A DNA stretch of 64,000 nt from UBA5069 sp964560495. GTDB taxonomy: Bacteria > Chloroflexota > Anaerolineae > Caldilineales > Caldilineaceae. Shown one piece after another: positions 17,148 through 26,400 of this stretch; within the stretch, counting starts at the first letter, position 1; the number at the start of each line of letters is the position of its first letter. A program made the position numbers and the translations under genes. Under the pieces are notes generated by a model, which was not told where the DNA came from, ran no database searches, and saw nothing but the letters and a program-made list of their open reading frames with translations. The stretch lies in contig CAZLMM010000020.1 of NCBI GenBank assembly GCA_964560495.1, forward strand, positions 17,039 through 81,038. The letters run 5' to 3'.

Positions 17148-19190
17148 ATGAGCTTTCAGCGCGCAATCCAGAACCGACAAGATTATCGTACTGGCGTGCT
17201 CAGCGAAGTCGAGGAGCAACAATTAGCGACTGCCGCCAGTGACGCCGAGATTCAGGGTTCGGGCGGCAGAACGATAGCAGAACTTTTTGAAGCTCAGGTT
17301 ATCAGGACACCCCACGCGCCTGCCGTTCGTTTCGAATTGCAGCAACTGACCTACATCGAGCTGAATCGCCGCGCAAACCAACTGGCGCACCATCTCCAGC
17401 GCTTGGGGGTTGGATCAGATACACCAGTGGGCATCTGCCTCCCGCGTTCCCTGGAAATGGCGGTTGCAGTCCTTGCTGTAATCAAAGCAGGGAACGCCTA
17501 TCTGCCACTCGATCCCACGTATCCCAAGGATCGGCTACGCTATATGCTCGCCGACTCACATTCGCCAATCATCCTCACTCGACAAACTTTGACAGAGCTC
17601 TTTGCGGAAATTCCCGCTCGTATACTCGACCTGGATTTGTTACAGGGTGCAGTGAACCCCTGCGATGACCACAACCTGCAGCGCCCGATCCAGCCTGACA
17701 ATCTGGCCTATATCATGTATACGTCTGGGTCTACCGGCGAACCGAAAGGCGTTGCCATGCCGCATCGTGCGTTGGTCAACTTGATTTGCTGGCACCGCCA
17801 ACATCCACTCCTCAGCCAACCAGCAGTCACACTACAGTTTAGCGCATTGAGTTTTGATGTATCATTCCAGGAGCTTTTCTCAACCTGGTGTACAGGCGGC
17901 GAGCTTGTGCTCATGGCTGATAGTATACGACGTGATCTTTTCGCTGTGTGGAAGTTCATCCAACAGGAACGCATCGAAAGAATCTTTGCGCCGTTCATTG
18001 CACTGCAACATCTGGCCGAATTAATCGCCGAAAACACACAGACGCGCTGCCGTCTGAAGCAAATTGTCACAGCAGGAGAACAACTTCTGGTCACTGACGC
18101 GATTCGGCGCAGCCTGACCCATCTCAAGGGTTGCACATTGCACAATCAATATGGCCCTACCGAGGCGCATGTAGTGAGCGAATACATCCTGACAGGGGAA
18201 CCAGCGACGTGGCCGACCATTGCGCCGATTGGCCGACCCATTGACAATGTGAGTCTTGTCGTACTGGATGAACAAATGCAGCCAACCGCGCCCGGAATTT
18301 CTGGTGATCTATATATCGGCGGCGAAGCGCTGGCAACAGGATATATCCACCATCCGGGGCGAACTGCCGAGCGATTCATCCCAGCCCCGCAAGACGCCAA
18401 AGCAGGCGCGCGCTTGTATCGCACAGGGGATGTGGCTTGCTGGCAAACGGATGGCAACTTGCTTTTCCTTGGTCGCAAGGACCAGCAGGTCAAAGTGCGA
18501 GGCGTCCGCGTTGAGTTAGGTGAAATAGAGGCAGCGCTGGCCCAACATCCGGCAGTGAGCGCTTGCGCCGTATCTATACGCGAAGAGAATCCTGGGAATC
18601 GACGTCTGGCAGCCTATTGGGTGGCGCGCGATAGAAGCCAGGCCACAGCCGGAGAGTTGCGCGCCCACCTGCAGAAAACACTGCCCGACTACATGATTCC
18701 TGCCAGTATCGAGCAGTTGAATGCGTTGCCTCTTTCGCCTGTTGGCAAAGTGGATCGCGATGCGCTGGCGCGGCTGACTCATGCTGCGCTCTCTGTTGCC
18801 GACGATCATCCTCGTACTCCGGTGGAGAAGATTCTGACAGAGATCTGGTCAGATGTGCTGCAAGCGCCAATGATTGGCATCCATGATAACTACTTCGAGA
18901 TGGGGGGCGACTCGATTCTGGCCATCCGAATCGCAACCAGGGCAAAACAACACGGGCTGCGCATTACCCCTGGGCTGCTTATGGAGCACCCAACCATCTC
19001 CCAACTCGCCGCAATGACGGGTGCGGATGCGGCGATGCAGGCTGAACAGAGCGTCGCGCCAGACGGGCCAACTCGAACGCCCGAATCCAGACGCCGCGGC
19101 TCCTCTGATTTTCCCAATGCCGGTCTCGACCAGCAGGAACTGGATGATTTGCTGGCGGAAATCCGTGAGCTTGAGGCACAGGGTCGATGA
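17148..19190 (+). CDS. NRPS starter protein, A-T (adenylation, carrier)
   Basis: A 680-residue initiation unit. The adenylation domain spans about residues 45-545, with A3 at YTSGSTGEPKG, A5 at NQYGPTE, A7 YRTGD, A8 RVELGEIE and A10 PVGKVDRDAL. The carrier domain follows, with Ser589 in MGGDSIL as the phosphopantetheine site. There is no condensation domain, only a short linker before the A domain. Aligning to the PheA positions by hand gives the specificity code D-V-Q-F-V-A-Q-V-V. It is nearest to the proline code I know (DVQ-L/F-IAHVV), but two positions differ, so Pro is a tentative call. The acidic C-terminal helix (DQQELDDLLAEIRELEAQ) looks like a docking tail. The stop overlaps the next synthetase's start by ATGA. 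Confidence 0.93.
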   Translation: MSFQRAIQNRQDYRTGVLSEVEEQQLATAASDAEIQGSGGRTIAELFEAQVIRTPHAPAVRFELQQLTYIELNRRANQLAHHLQRLGVGSDTPVGICLPRSLEMAVAVLAVIKAGNAYLPLDPTYPKDRLRYMLADSHSPIILTRQTLTELFAEIPARILDLDLLQGAVNPCDDHNLQRPIQPDNLAYIMYTSGSTGEPKGVAMPHRALVNLICWHRQHPLLSQPAVTLQFSALSFDVSFQELFSTWCTGGELVLMADSIRRDLFAVWKFIQQERIERIFAPFIALQHLAELIAENTQTRCRLKQIVTAGEQLLVTDAIRRSLTHLKGCTLHNQYGPTEAHVVSEYILTGEPATWPTIAPIGRPIDNVSLVVLDEQMQPTAPGISGDLYIGGEALATGYIHHPGRTAERFIPAPQDAKAGARLYRTGDVACWQTDGNLLFLGRKDQQVKVRGVRVELGEIEAALAQHPAVSACAVSIREENPGNRRLAAYWVARDRSQATAGELRAHLQKTLPDYMIPASIEQLNALPLSPVGKVDRDALARLTHAALSVADDHPRTPVEKILTEIWSDVLQAPMIGIHDNYFEMGGDSILAIRIATRAKQHGLRITPGLLMEHPTISQLAAMTGADAAMQAEQSVAPDGPTRTPESRRRGSSDFPNAGLDQQELDDLLAEIRELEAQGR

Positions 19191-22100
19191 TGCACAACGA
19201 CAACCTGGAGTCCATCTACGCCCTTTCGCCCATGCAGAAGGGCGTCCTCTTCCATTCAGCCTATGGCGACGGCGTCGACGTTTATGTGGTCGTGGCTCAC
19301 GTCACCTTGCACGGCGCGGTGGATAGCCAGCTTCTCAGGCGTTCCTGGCAATGGGTGATGGAGCGACATCCTGTCCTCCGCACTTTCTTCTTGTGGAAAA
19401 ACCGCGCCGAGCCGGTCCAGATCGTGCGTCAGCGCGTGGAACTGCCCTGGGAGGAACACGACTGGAGTCATCTAACGGAGAGCGAATTTCAGGGGCGAGT
19501 GGATGCGCTCCTGGCAAACGAACGCGACCAGCGTTTCGATCTTTCCAGCGCGCCCTTGATGCGTCTGATCCTGGTGCGCCAGTCCACGTGCGACTATCGG
19601 CTGATTTGGAGCCATCACCATATCATCCTGGATGGCTGGTCGGCTGCGCAGCTTCTCAAGGAAGTCCTGTCCACCTATCAGGCTGCGTCTGAGGGCAGGG
19701 AACTCCATCCGGAGCCGTCGCCGCCCTTCGAGGAATACATCGGTTGGCTAAAGGTGCAGAACACCGCTGACGCGGCGGCATACTGGCGCGAGACGCTGAC
19801 CGGCTACACGCCGCCGTCGCCCCTGTTTCCCGAGGATGCTCCCGACGCGCCGAAAGAACCGTTTCCTGCCTATGACATTCAGCGCGTGCGCCTCTCCTAT
19901 ACAACCACTGCGGCGCTGCAAGGGCTGGCAAGACGGTTGCAGGTCACGTTGAACACCGTGATGCAAGGCGCATGGGCTCTGCTGCTGAGTCGATACAGTG
20001 ACGCTTCGGATGTGGTCTTCGGCGCGACTGTCGCTGGCCGCGCCATCGACCTGACGGGGGTCGAAGGCATGGTGGGGCTGTTCATCAATACGCTGCCGAT
20101 CCGCGTCTCTGCACCCGCTCACGCGCTGTTGCCGGCGTGGCTGAAGCAATTGCAGACACAGCAGGTTGCTTCTCGGCGCTACGAACACTGCTCCCTGGCA
20201 GATATTCAGGCCTGGAGCGGCGTGCAGCGTTCACAGGGCCAGTCGCTGTTCGAGAGCATTTTCGTCTTTGGCAACTACCCCATGCAAGACCGGCTGAACG
20301 AACCGGGTTGGGAGTTCGAGGTTGGCGACGTTGAATTCGTCGATGGCTCCCATTACCCTCTCTCGCTGATCATCGCCCCGGGCGATTCCATCGCGCTCAA
20401 CCTGCACTATGATTGCCGACGCTTCCGGCGCGCTACGATCACCCGCATATTGGGCCACTATCAGGCGCTGCTCGAAGCCTTCATTGCCAATCCCCACCGC
20501 CCCCTTGCTGCGTTTTCACTGCTCACCGCAGACGAGATGCAGCAGTTTATAGTGGACTTCAACCAGACGGGAACAGCGACCCCGCCCATCGAGACCGTAG
20601 TGCAATCCTTCGAGCGACAAGTCGCTCTGACGCCGAACACGGTTGCGCTACGCTGGAATGGGCAATCGCTCACATATCAACAACTGAATCGCCGCGCCAA
20701 CCAGCTGGCGCGTTTTCTCGCCAGGCGCGGCGCCGGCCCAGGCACGATTGTGGCCCTCTTCCTGGAGCGCTCACCCGAAGCAGTCATCGCGATTTGGGCT
20801 ACGCTCAAAGCCGGCGCCGCCTACACGCCGCTGAGCGTCACGCTGCCAGGCCAGCGCCTGGCGTTCATGCTGGGCGAGACCACCGCGCCCGTGGTGTTGA
20901 CCACATACCGCCTGGCGTCGCGGCTGCCAGCGTCCGCTACAACCGTTGTCTGCATCGATGAAGACTGGCCGACGATCGGTGAGGAAGCAGACGATAACCC
21001 ATCTCCCGCCGCCGGGCCCAATGACCTGGCCTACGTCATCTACACCTCTGGCTCCACCGGCCTGCCCAAGGGCGCGGCAATACGCCATAGCAACCTGACG
21101 AACTACGTGCAGTGGGCCAGGCGCGCCTATTTGCAAGGCGAAAAGCTTGACTTTCCGCTCTTTTCCTCCCTATCCTTCGATCTGACGGTTACATCCATCT
21201 TTGTCCCACTGACAGCCGGTGCAGCGCTTGTCATCTATGACGAAGGCGAGGCAGGCAATCTGACCGTTCTCGATGTGATCCGAGACGACCTGGTGGAGAT
21301 CATCAAGCTCACGCCGTCCCATCTCGCGCTGATCAAACAAGCTGGCGTCAGGCCGACCCGCTTGCGCAAAATGATCGTGGGCGGCGAAGATCTGAAACGC
21401 AGTCTGGCAATCGCCATCCATGATCTCTTCGGCGACGCGGTCGAGATCTATAACGAGTATGGGCCAACCGAAGCCACGGTAGGTTGTATGATCCATCGCT
21501 TCGATCCCGCGAGTGACCTGGACGCCTCCGTGCCCATCGGCAAGCCCATCGACAACACTCAGATCTATATCCTGGACGAGCACCTGAATCTGACGCCGCC
21601 GGGGGTCATCGGCGAGGTGTGCATTGGCGGCGCAGGCGTTGCGCAAGGCTATCTCAAACGGCCTGATCTCACAGCGGCCAGATTTGTCGCTCACCCTCTG
21701 CAGCCCGGCGCGACCCTTTATCGCACCGGCGATCTGGCGCGCTGGCGCGCAGACGGGCGGATGCAGTTCCTGGGCCGCGCCGACCACCAGGTCAAGGTGC
21801 GGGGGCATCGGGTTGAGTTGGGCGAAATCGAGAACAACCTGCTCCTCCATCCCTATGTTGAAGATGCCGTCGTCGCATTGGCGCAGCCGCGAGCGCCAGC
21901 GACTCCGTCATCGATCAGGCGCTGCCTCCGCTGCGGTCTGCCCGACAACTATCCAGACGCCGACCTGGATCGGGATGGCGTCTGCGCGACCTGCCGCAAG
22001 TATGAACAAGTGCAAGAGAATTTTCGCCCATATTTCAGAACGCGCAACGATCTACAGGCACTGCTTGAGCAGGCAAAACGAAGCAAGACGGGCAAGTACG

Positions 22101-23404
22101 ATTGCATGGTTCTCTTCAGCGGCGGCAAAGACAGCACATACATGCTCTATCAGTTGACGCGCGAGCTGGGAATGACGCCGCTGGTCTTCAGCCTGGATAA
22201 CGGCTACATTTCTTCAGAAGCAAAGCAGAATATCCAGCGCGTCGCCGACGACCTGGGCGTCGATCTGATCTTCGGGCGCACGCCCCACATGAACGCCATC
22301 TTCGTAGATAGCCTGCAACGCCATAGCAATGTCTGCGATGGTTGTTTCAAGGTAATTTACACCCTGAGCATCAACCTGGCGCGCAAAGAAGGCATCCAAT
22401 ACATCTTCACCGGGTTGTCGCGTGGACAGCTTTTCGAGACGCGATTGTCCGATATGTTCCGAGCACGCATCTTCGACCCAGAGGAGATCGATCGCACTGT
22501 GCTCGCTGCGCGCAAGGTCTATCATCGCATGGATGACGCGGTGGCGCGCTTGTTGGATGTAACAGCGGTGCAGGAGGATGCCACGTTTGACCAGGTGCAA
22601 TTGGTTGATTTCTATCGCTACGTTGACGCGCCGCTCCACGAGGTCTATGACTACTTGCAGCGGAACGCGCCCTGGGTGCGCCCATCCGACACCGGACGAT
22701 CCACCAACTGTCTGATCAATGACGTGGGCATCTACATTCATAAGAAAGAGCGAGGCTATCACAACTACGCGCTGCCCTATAGTTGGGACGTGCGGGTGGG
22801 GCACAAGACGCGTGACCAGGCCATTGATGAACTGGAAGATGATCTCGACGAGGCCCGCGCCCAGCGCATCCTCGCCGAGATTGGCTACGACGAACCCGAA
22901 CAAGCCCGGCAACTGGTCGCATACATCGTGCCCAGGCAGGAAGTTGTGGTTTCCGATCTGGTCGCTTTCCTGACGCAACGCCTGCCCGACTACATGATCC
23001 CCTCTCATTTCGTCATGATGGAACGGCTACCCCTCACACCCAATGGCAAGGTCGATCGCAAGGCGCTGCCATCGCCCGCAATCGGCCAGATAAGTGCAGC
23101 TGTCGCCTTCACCGCGCCCCAGAGTCAGGTGGAAATGAAACTGGCTGAGATCTGGTCAAGAACGCTCAAACATGAACAAGTGGGCCTTCACGACAACTTC
23201 TTCGATCTCGGCGGCGACTCGATCACCGCCATCCACGTGACGCTCCAGGTTTCCCAGACCTTCGGGATACAACTATCACCCAAGACTCTCTTCGATAGCC
23301 CGACTATCGAAGGACTTGCTCGTCAGATCGAAGATGCGATCTCCGCAGAAATCGAGAACATGAGCGACGAAGAAGCTGAGCGCCTCCTGGACACGCTCAA
23401 CTGA
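19187..23404 (+). CDS. NRPS C-A-T with a PP-loop amidotransferase-like ATPase inserted in the A domain (Asn code)
   Basis: A 1405-residue protein. The condensation domain covers about 1-450, with active site H144-H145-x3-D149-G150. The adenylation domain starts near 465: A3 at about 614 and A8 RVELGEIE at about 875. After A8 the chain leaves the A domain at about residue 905 for a PP-loop ATPase and returns near 1240 with LVAYIVPRQ, A9 LPDYMIPSH and A10 NGKVDRKAL (K1288). Ser1345 in LGGDSI is the carrier site. Hand-aligned specificity residues are D665, L666, T669, K707, I730, G732, E757, V765 and G766. This is D-L-T-K-I-G-E-V-G, one conservative change from the canonical asparagine code. It starts at an ATGA overlap with the A-T gene. 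The A domain is intact on both sides of the insert, so this looks functional rather than disrupted. Confidence 0.95.
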   Translation: MMHNDNLESIYALSPMQKGVLFHSAYGDGVDVYVVVAHVTLHGAVDSQLLRRSWQWVMERHPVLRTFFLWKNRAEPVQIVRQRVELPWEEHDWSHLTESEFQGRVDALLANERDQRFDLSSAPLMRLILVRQSTCDYRLIWSHHHIILDGWSAAQLLKEVLSTYQAASEGRELHPEPSPPFEEYIGWLKVQNTADAAAYWRETLTGYTPPSPLFPEDAPDAPKEPFPAYDIQRVRLSYTTTAALQGLARRLQVTLNTVMQGAWALLLSRYSDASDVVFGATVAGRAIDLTGVEGMVGLFINTLPIRVSAPAHALLPAWLKQLQTQQVASRRYEHCSLADIQAWSGVQRSQGQSLFESIFVFGNYPMQDRLNEPGWEFEVGDVEFVDGSHYPLSLIIAPGDSIALNLHYDCRRFRRATITRILGHYQALLEAFIANPHRPLAAFSLLTADEMQQFIVDFNQTGTATPPIETVVQSFERQVALTPNTVALRWNGQSLTYQQLNRRANQLARFLARRGAGPGTIVALFLERSPEAVIAIWATLKAGAAYTPLSVTLPGQRLAFMLGETTAPVVLTTYRLASRLPASATTVVCIDEDWPTIGEEADDNPSPAAGPNDLAYVIYTSGSTGLPKGAAIRHSNLTNYVQWARRAYLQGEKLDFPLFSSLSFDLTVTSIFVPLTAGAALVIYDEGEAGNLTVLDVIRDDLVEIIKLTPSHLALIKQAGVRPTRLRKMIVGGEDLKRSLAIAIHDLFGDAVEIYNEYGPTEATVGCMIHRFDPASDLDASVPIGKPIDNTQIYILDEHLNLTPPGVIGEVCIGGAGVAQGYLKRPDLTAARFVAHPLQPGATLYRTGDLARWRADGRMQFLGRADHQVKVRGHRVELGEIENNLLLHPYVEDAVVALAQPRAPATPSSIRRCLRCGLPDNYPDADLDRDGVCATCRKYEQVQENFRPYFRTRNDLQALLEQAKRSKTGKYDCMVLFSGGKDSTYMLYQLTRELGMTPLVFSLDNGYISSEAKQNIQRVADDLGVDLIFGRTPHMNAIFVDSLQRHSNVCDGCFKVIYTLSINLARKEGIQYIFTGLSRGQLFETRLSDMFRARIFDPEEIDRTVLAARKVYHRMDDAVARLLDVTAVQEDATFDQVQLVDFYRYVDAPLHEVYDYLQRNAPWVRPSDTGRSTNCLINDVGIYIHKKERGYHNYALPYSWDVRVGHKTRDQAIDELEDDLDEARAQRILAEIGYDEPEQARQLVAYIVPRQEVVVSDLVAFLTQRLPDYMIPSHFVMMERLPLTPNGKVDRKALPSPAIGQISAAVAFTAPQSQVEMKLAEIWSRTLKHEQVGLHDNFFDLGGDSITAIHVTLQVSQTFGIQLSPKTLFDSPTIEGLARQIEDAISAEIENMSDEEAERLLDTLN
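21899..22915 (+). other. Inserted PP-loop ATPase domain (WbpG/PseA-like) within the Asn adenylation domain
   Basis: Residues about 905-1240 of the preceding protein. A zinc-ribbon-like pair of CxxC motifs (C913/C916 and C933/C936, in RCLRCGLP and GVCATCRKYE) is followed by KYDCMVLFSGGKDSTYML, whose SGGKDS at 978-983 is the ATP-pyrophosphatase loop. After that come ELGMTPLVFSLDNGY, a further CxxC (C1050/C1053) and EGIQYIFTGLSRGQLFE. Order and motifs match N-acetyl-sugar amidotransferases (WbpG, PseA, WbuX), which activate an amide oxygen with ATP and replace it with ammonia to make an amidine. The insertion point, between A8 and A9, is where methyltransferase or ketoreductase domains are found in other interrupted A domains. 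Substrate and chemistry are inferred. Confidence 0.88.
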
Positions 23405-23422
23405 GACTATCACTGCACACCC

Positions 23423-26400
23423 ATGATTGCGCAACACCGCGATTCCTCTCCCAACAAAGAACTTTCCGAGGCCAAACGACTTCTCTTGCAGAAACGCCTG
23501 GCCGGCGAGCTGCGCCGTGCAAACGGCGATGGCGTCATCCCTCGCCGCGCTGGCGATGGGCCAATTCCTCTCACCTTTGCTCAGGAAAGCATCTGGTTCA
23601 TCCAGCAGATACAGCCGCAAAGCGCCGCCTACAACATGCACCATGTCGTGCACCTGACCGGCGCCCTCGACGCAACTGTCTTGACGCAGTGCTTCCAGGC
23701 GCTCATCCATCGTCACGAAATCTTACGCGCCAGGTTCATCGCTGAGGAGGGGCGCCCCGTTCAGATCACGGCAGAAGAGACGCCTTTTGCGATGTCTATA
23801 CTCGACCTGCGCGGGCCCGGCCAGAAGCGACCAGGCGAGCTCGACGCGCTGATCAAGGCCGAGCTTCGGCGACCTTTCGACCTTGCCCAGGATACGCTGC
23901 TGCGCGCTCTGCTTGTACAGGCGGCGGATGACGACCATCTTCTGGTTGTGACGATTCACCATATCATCTTCGATGATTGGTCCAGTAGTGTCTTTTGGCG
24001 TGAATTTTCCGCTCTCTATCGAGCGTTCTCTACGGGCGAACTGCCGTCGCTGGATGAGTTGTCAATTCAATACGCCGATTTCGCCCTCTGGCAGCGAGAG
24101 TATGTTCGCAGCAGGATGCCGGTCGAGCTTGCTTACTGGAAAAAGCAACTTGACGTGGAGCTGACGCCGCTGCCACTGCCTGCTGATTCTCCCCGCCCCT
24201 CCCAACAGACCTTCGATGGCGGGATGAAATGGCGCCATGCGCCCGATGATCTCTGTTCACGTCTGCGATCGCTCAATCACGCTCTTGGCGCGACCAGCTT
24301 CATGACGCTCCTGGCTTGTTTTCAGCTTCTTCTTCACCGTTATACAGGACAGGATGACATCCTGGTTGGATACCCCATTGCCAACCGCAGCCGCGCCGAG
24401 ACCAGGAACCTGATCGGCCTGTTTCTCAACACGCTGGTCATGCGCCTCGATTTCTCAGGAAACCCTCGTTTCCATGAGCTGATGGCGCAGGTGCGTCAGG
24501 CAGCTCTGGACGGTTATGTCCATCAAAACCTGCCCTTCGAGAAGCTGGTGGATGAGCTGCACGCGCCGCGCTACGAAAGCTACAACCCGGTCTTCCAGGC
24601 GATGTTCGTCCACCAGAAATCAGCCCTGGATGAGCTCGATCTGCCGGGGTTGACGGCTGCCGAGATATTTGTGGACATGGGCGTCGCCAAGTTCGATCTG
24701 ACCCTCTTTGCCCAGGAAAGCGAACGCGGTCTGGACATTGGCCTTGAATATAACTCCAACCTCTTCCAGCCCGAGACCATCGATCGTATGTTGGATCACT
24801 ACCTCACCCTGCTGGCAAGTGTAGTGGATGACCCAACCCGGCGCATATCGGAGTTGGAGTTCATCACCGCCGACGAGCAGCGGACGCTGTTGCATGAATG
24901 GAACAACATCGCCACTATCAGTCTGCTGCAAAAAGGTATCCACGAGCTGATCGAAGAACAGGCGCGTCGAAAGCCGGAGACAGTGGCGGTGATCGATCAA
25001 ACGACACAGCTCACCTATCGGCAGCTCGACCAGCAGGCAAACCGGCTGGCGCGCCATCTCGTCGAACTCGGCGTCCGCGCCAATACGCCGGTGGGCCTGC
25101 TCCTGGAACGCTCCACTGACATGATTGTGTCGATTCTGGGTGTGCTCAAGGCCGGCGGCGCCTATCTGCCGTTGGACCCGGCTTATCCTCAGGAGCGACT
25201 TAGCTTCATGCTGACGGACGCCCGCGTCCCCGTGGTGGTGACTCATCGAATGCTGAGCGCGCCGCCGACGCCGCATTTGGCGCAGATCGTCCGTCTTGAC
25301 AACGATTGGGACGCAATTGCTGGCGAGAGCAGCGACCCACCCGATGTAGAGCGCGTTGCCGAAAATCTAGCTTACATCATCTACACCTCTGGCTCCACGG
25401 GTGCGCCCAAAGGGGCGCCTGTGACGCATCGCAACCTGCTCTATTCCACGGCAGCCCGATTCCGTTTCTACGAGCAGCCGGTGGAACGTTTCCTGATGCT
25501 CTCATCCTTCACCTTCGATAGCTCCGTGGTCGGTATTTTTTGGACGCTCTGCCAGGGCGGATCCCTGGTCATGCCCCCATCCCGTATCGAACAGGACATG
25601 CAACAATTGGTTGCAACTATCGCCAGCCAGTGCATCACCCACACGCTGACGTTGCCCACGCTCTATGGTGTTCTGTTGGAACAGGCAAGACCAGCCGACC
25701 TCGCTTCGCTGCGCACGGTGATCGTGGCCGGGGAGGAGTGCCGGCCTGAGTTGGCGCGTGACCATTACGCACGACTTCCCTGGGCCACGCTCTACAACGA
25801 ATACGGCCCCACCGAAGCCACCGTCTGGAGTACGGCCTACAAGATTCCCGCTGATTTCGCCGCCGGCCGCGTGCCCATTGGCCGACCAATCCCCGGCGCG
25901 GCCAACTACATCCTGGATCCCTATGGTCATCCCGCGCCAATTGGCGTTGCTGGCGAGCTGTGCATCGCCGGCAACGGCGTCACAGCGGGCTATCTCAATC
26001 ACCCTGAGCTGACTGTGGAGAAGTTCGTCGAGCATTCCTTCGCCGAGCTGCCGTCTGTACGCCTTTACCACACCGGCGACCTGGCGCGCTATCTGCCTGA
26101 CGGCAATATCGAATACCTGGGACGCATGGACAACCAGGTGAAAATCCGCGGCGTGCGCATCGAGCCTGGCGAGGTCGAAACCGCGCTCAGCCTTCACCCG
26201 GCAGTGCAGCAATGCGCTGTTGCCGTCTACACACCCACAGGGGCGACCGGTCACTTCTCTCAGCGGTTGGCAGCCTATGTGACACCCCATAACGGTCGAA
26301 GACCCTCTGCAGGTGAGCTACGGACGTTTTTGCTGGGTATGTTGCCTGAAATCATGGTTCCTTCGAGCTACATCTTTCTCGACGCGCTGCCAATGACGCC

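Noticed and set aside
22214..23008. A 264-codon minus-strand frame opposite the inserted PP-loop domain
   Set aside because: Shadow of the sense strand. The sense frame contains SGGKDS, CxxC pairs and A9/A10 motifs.
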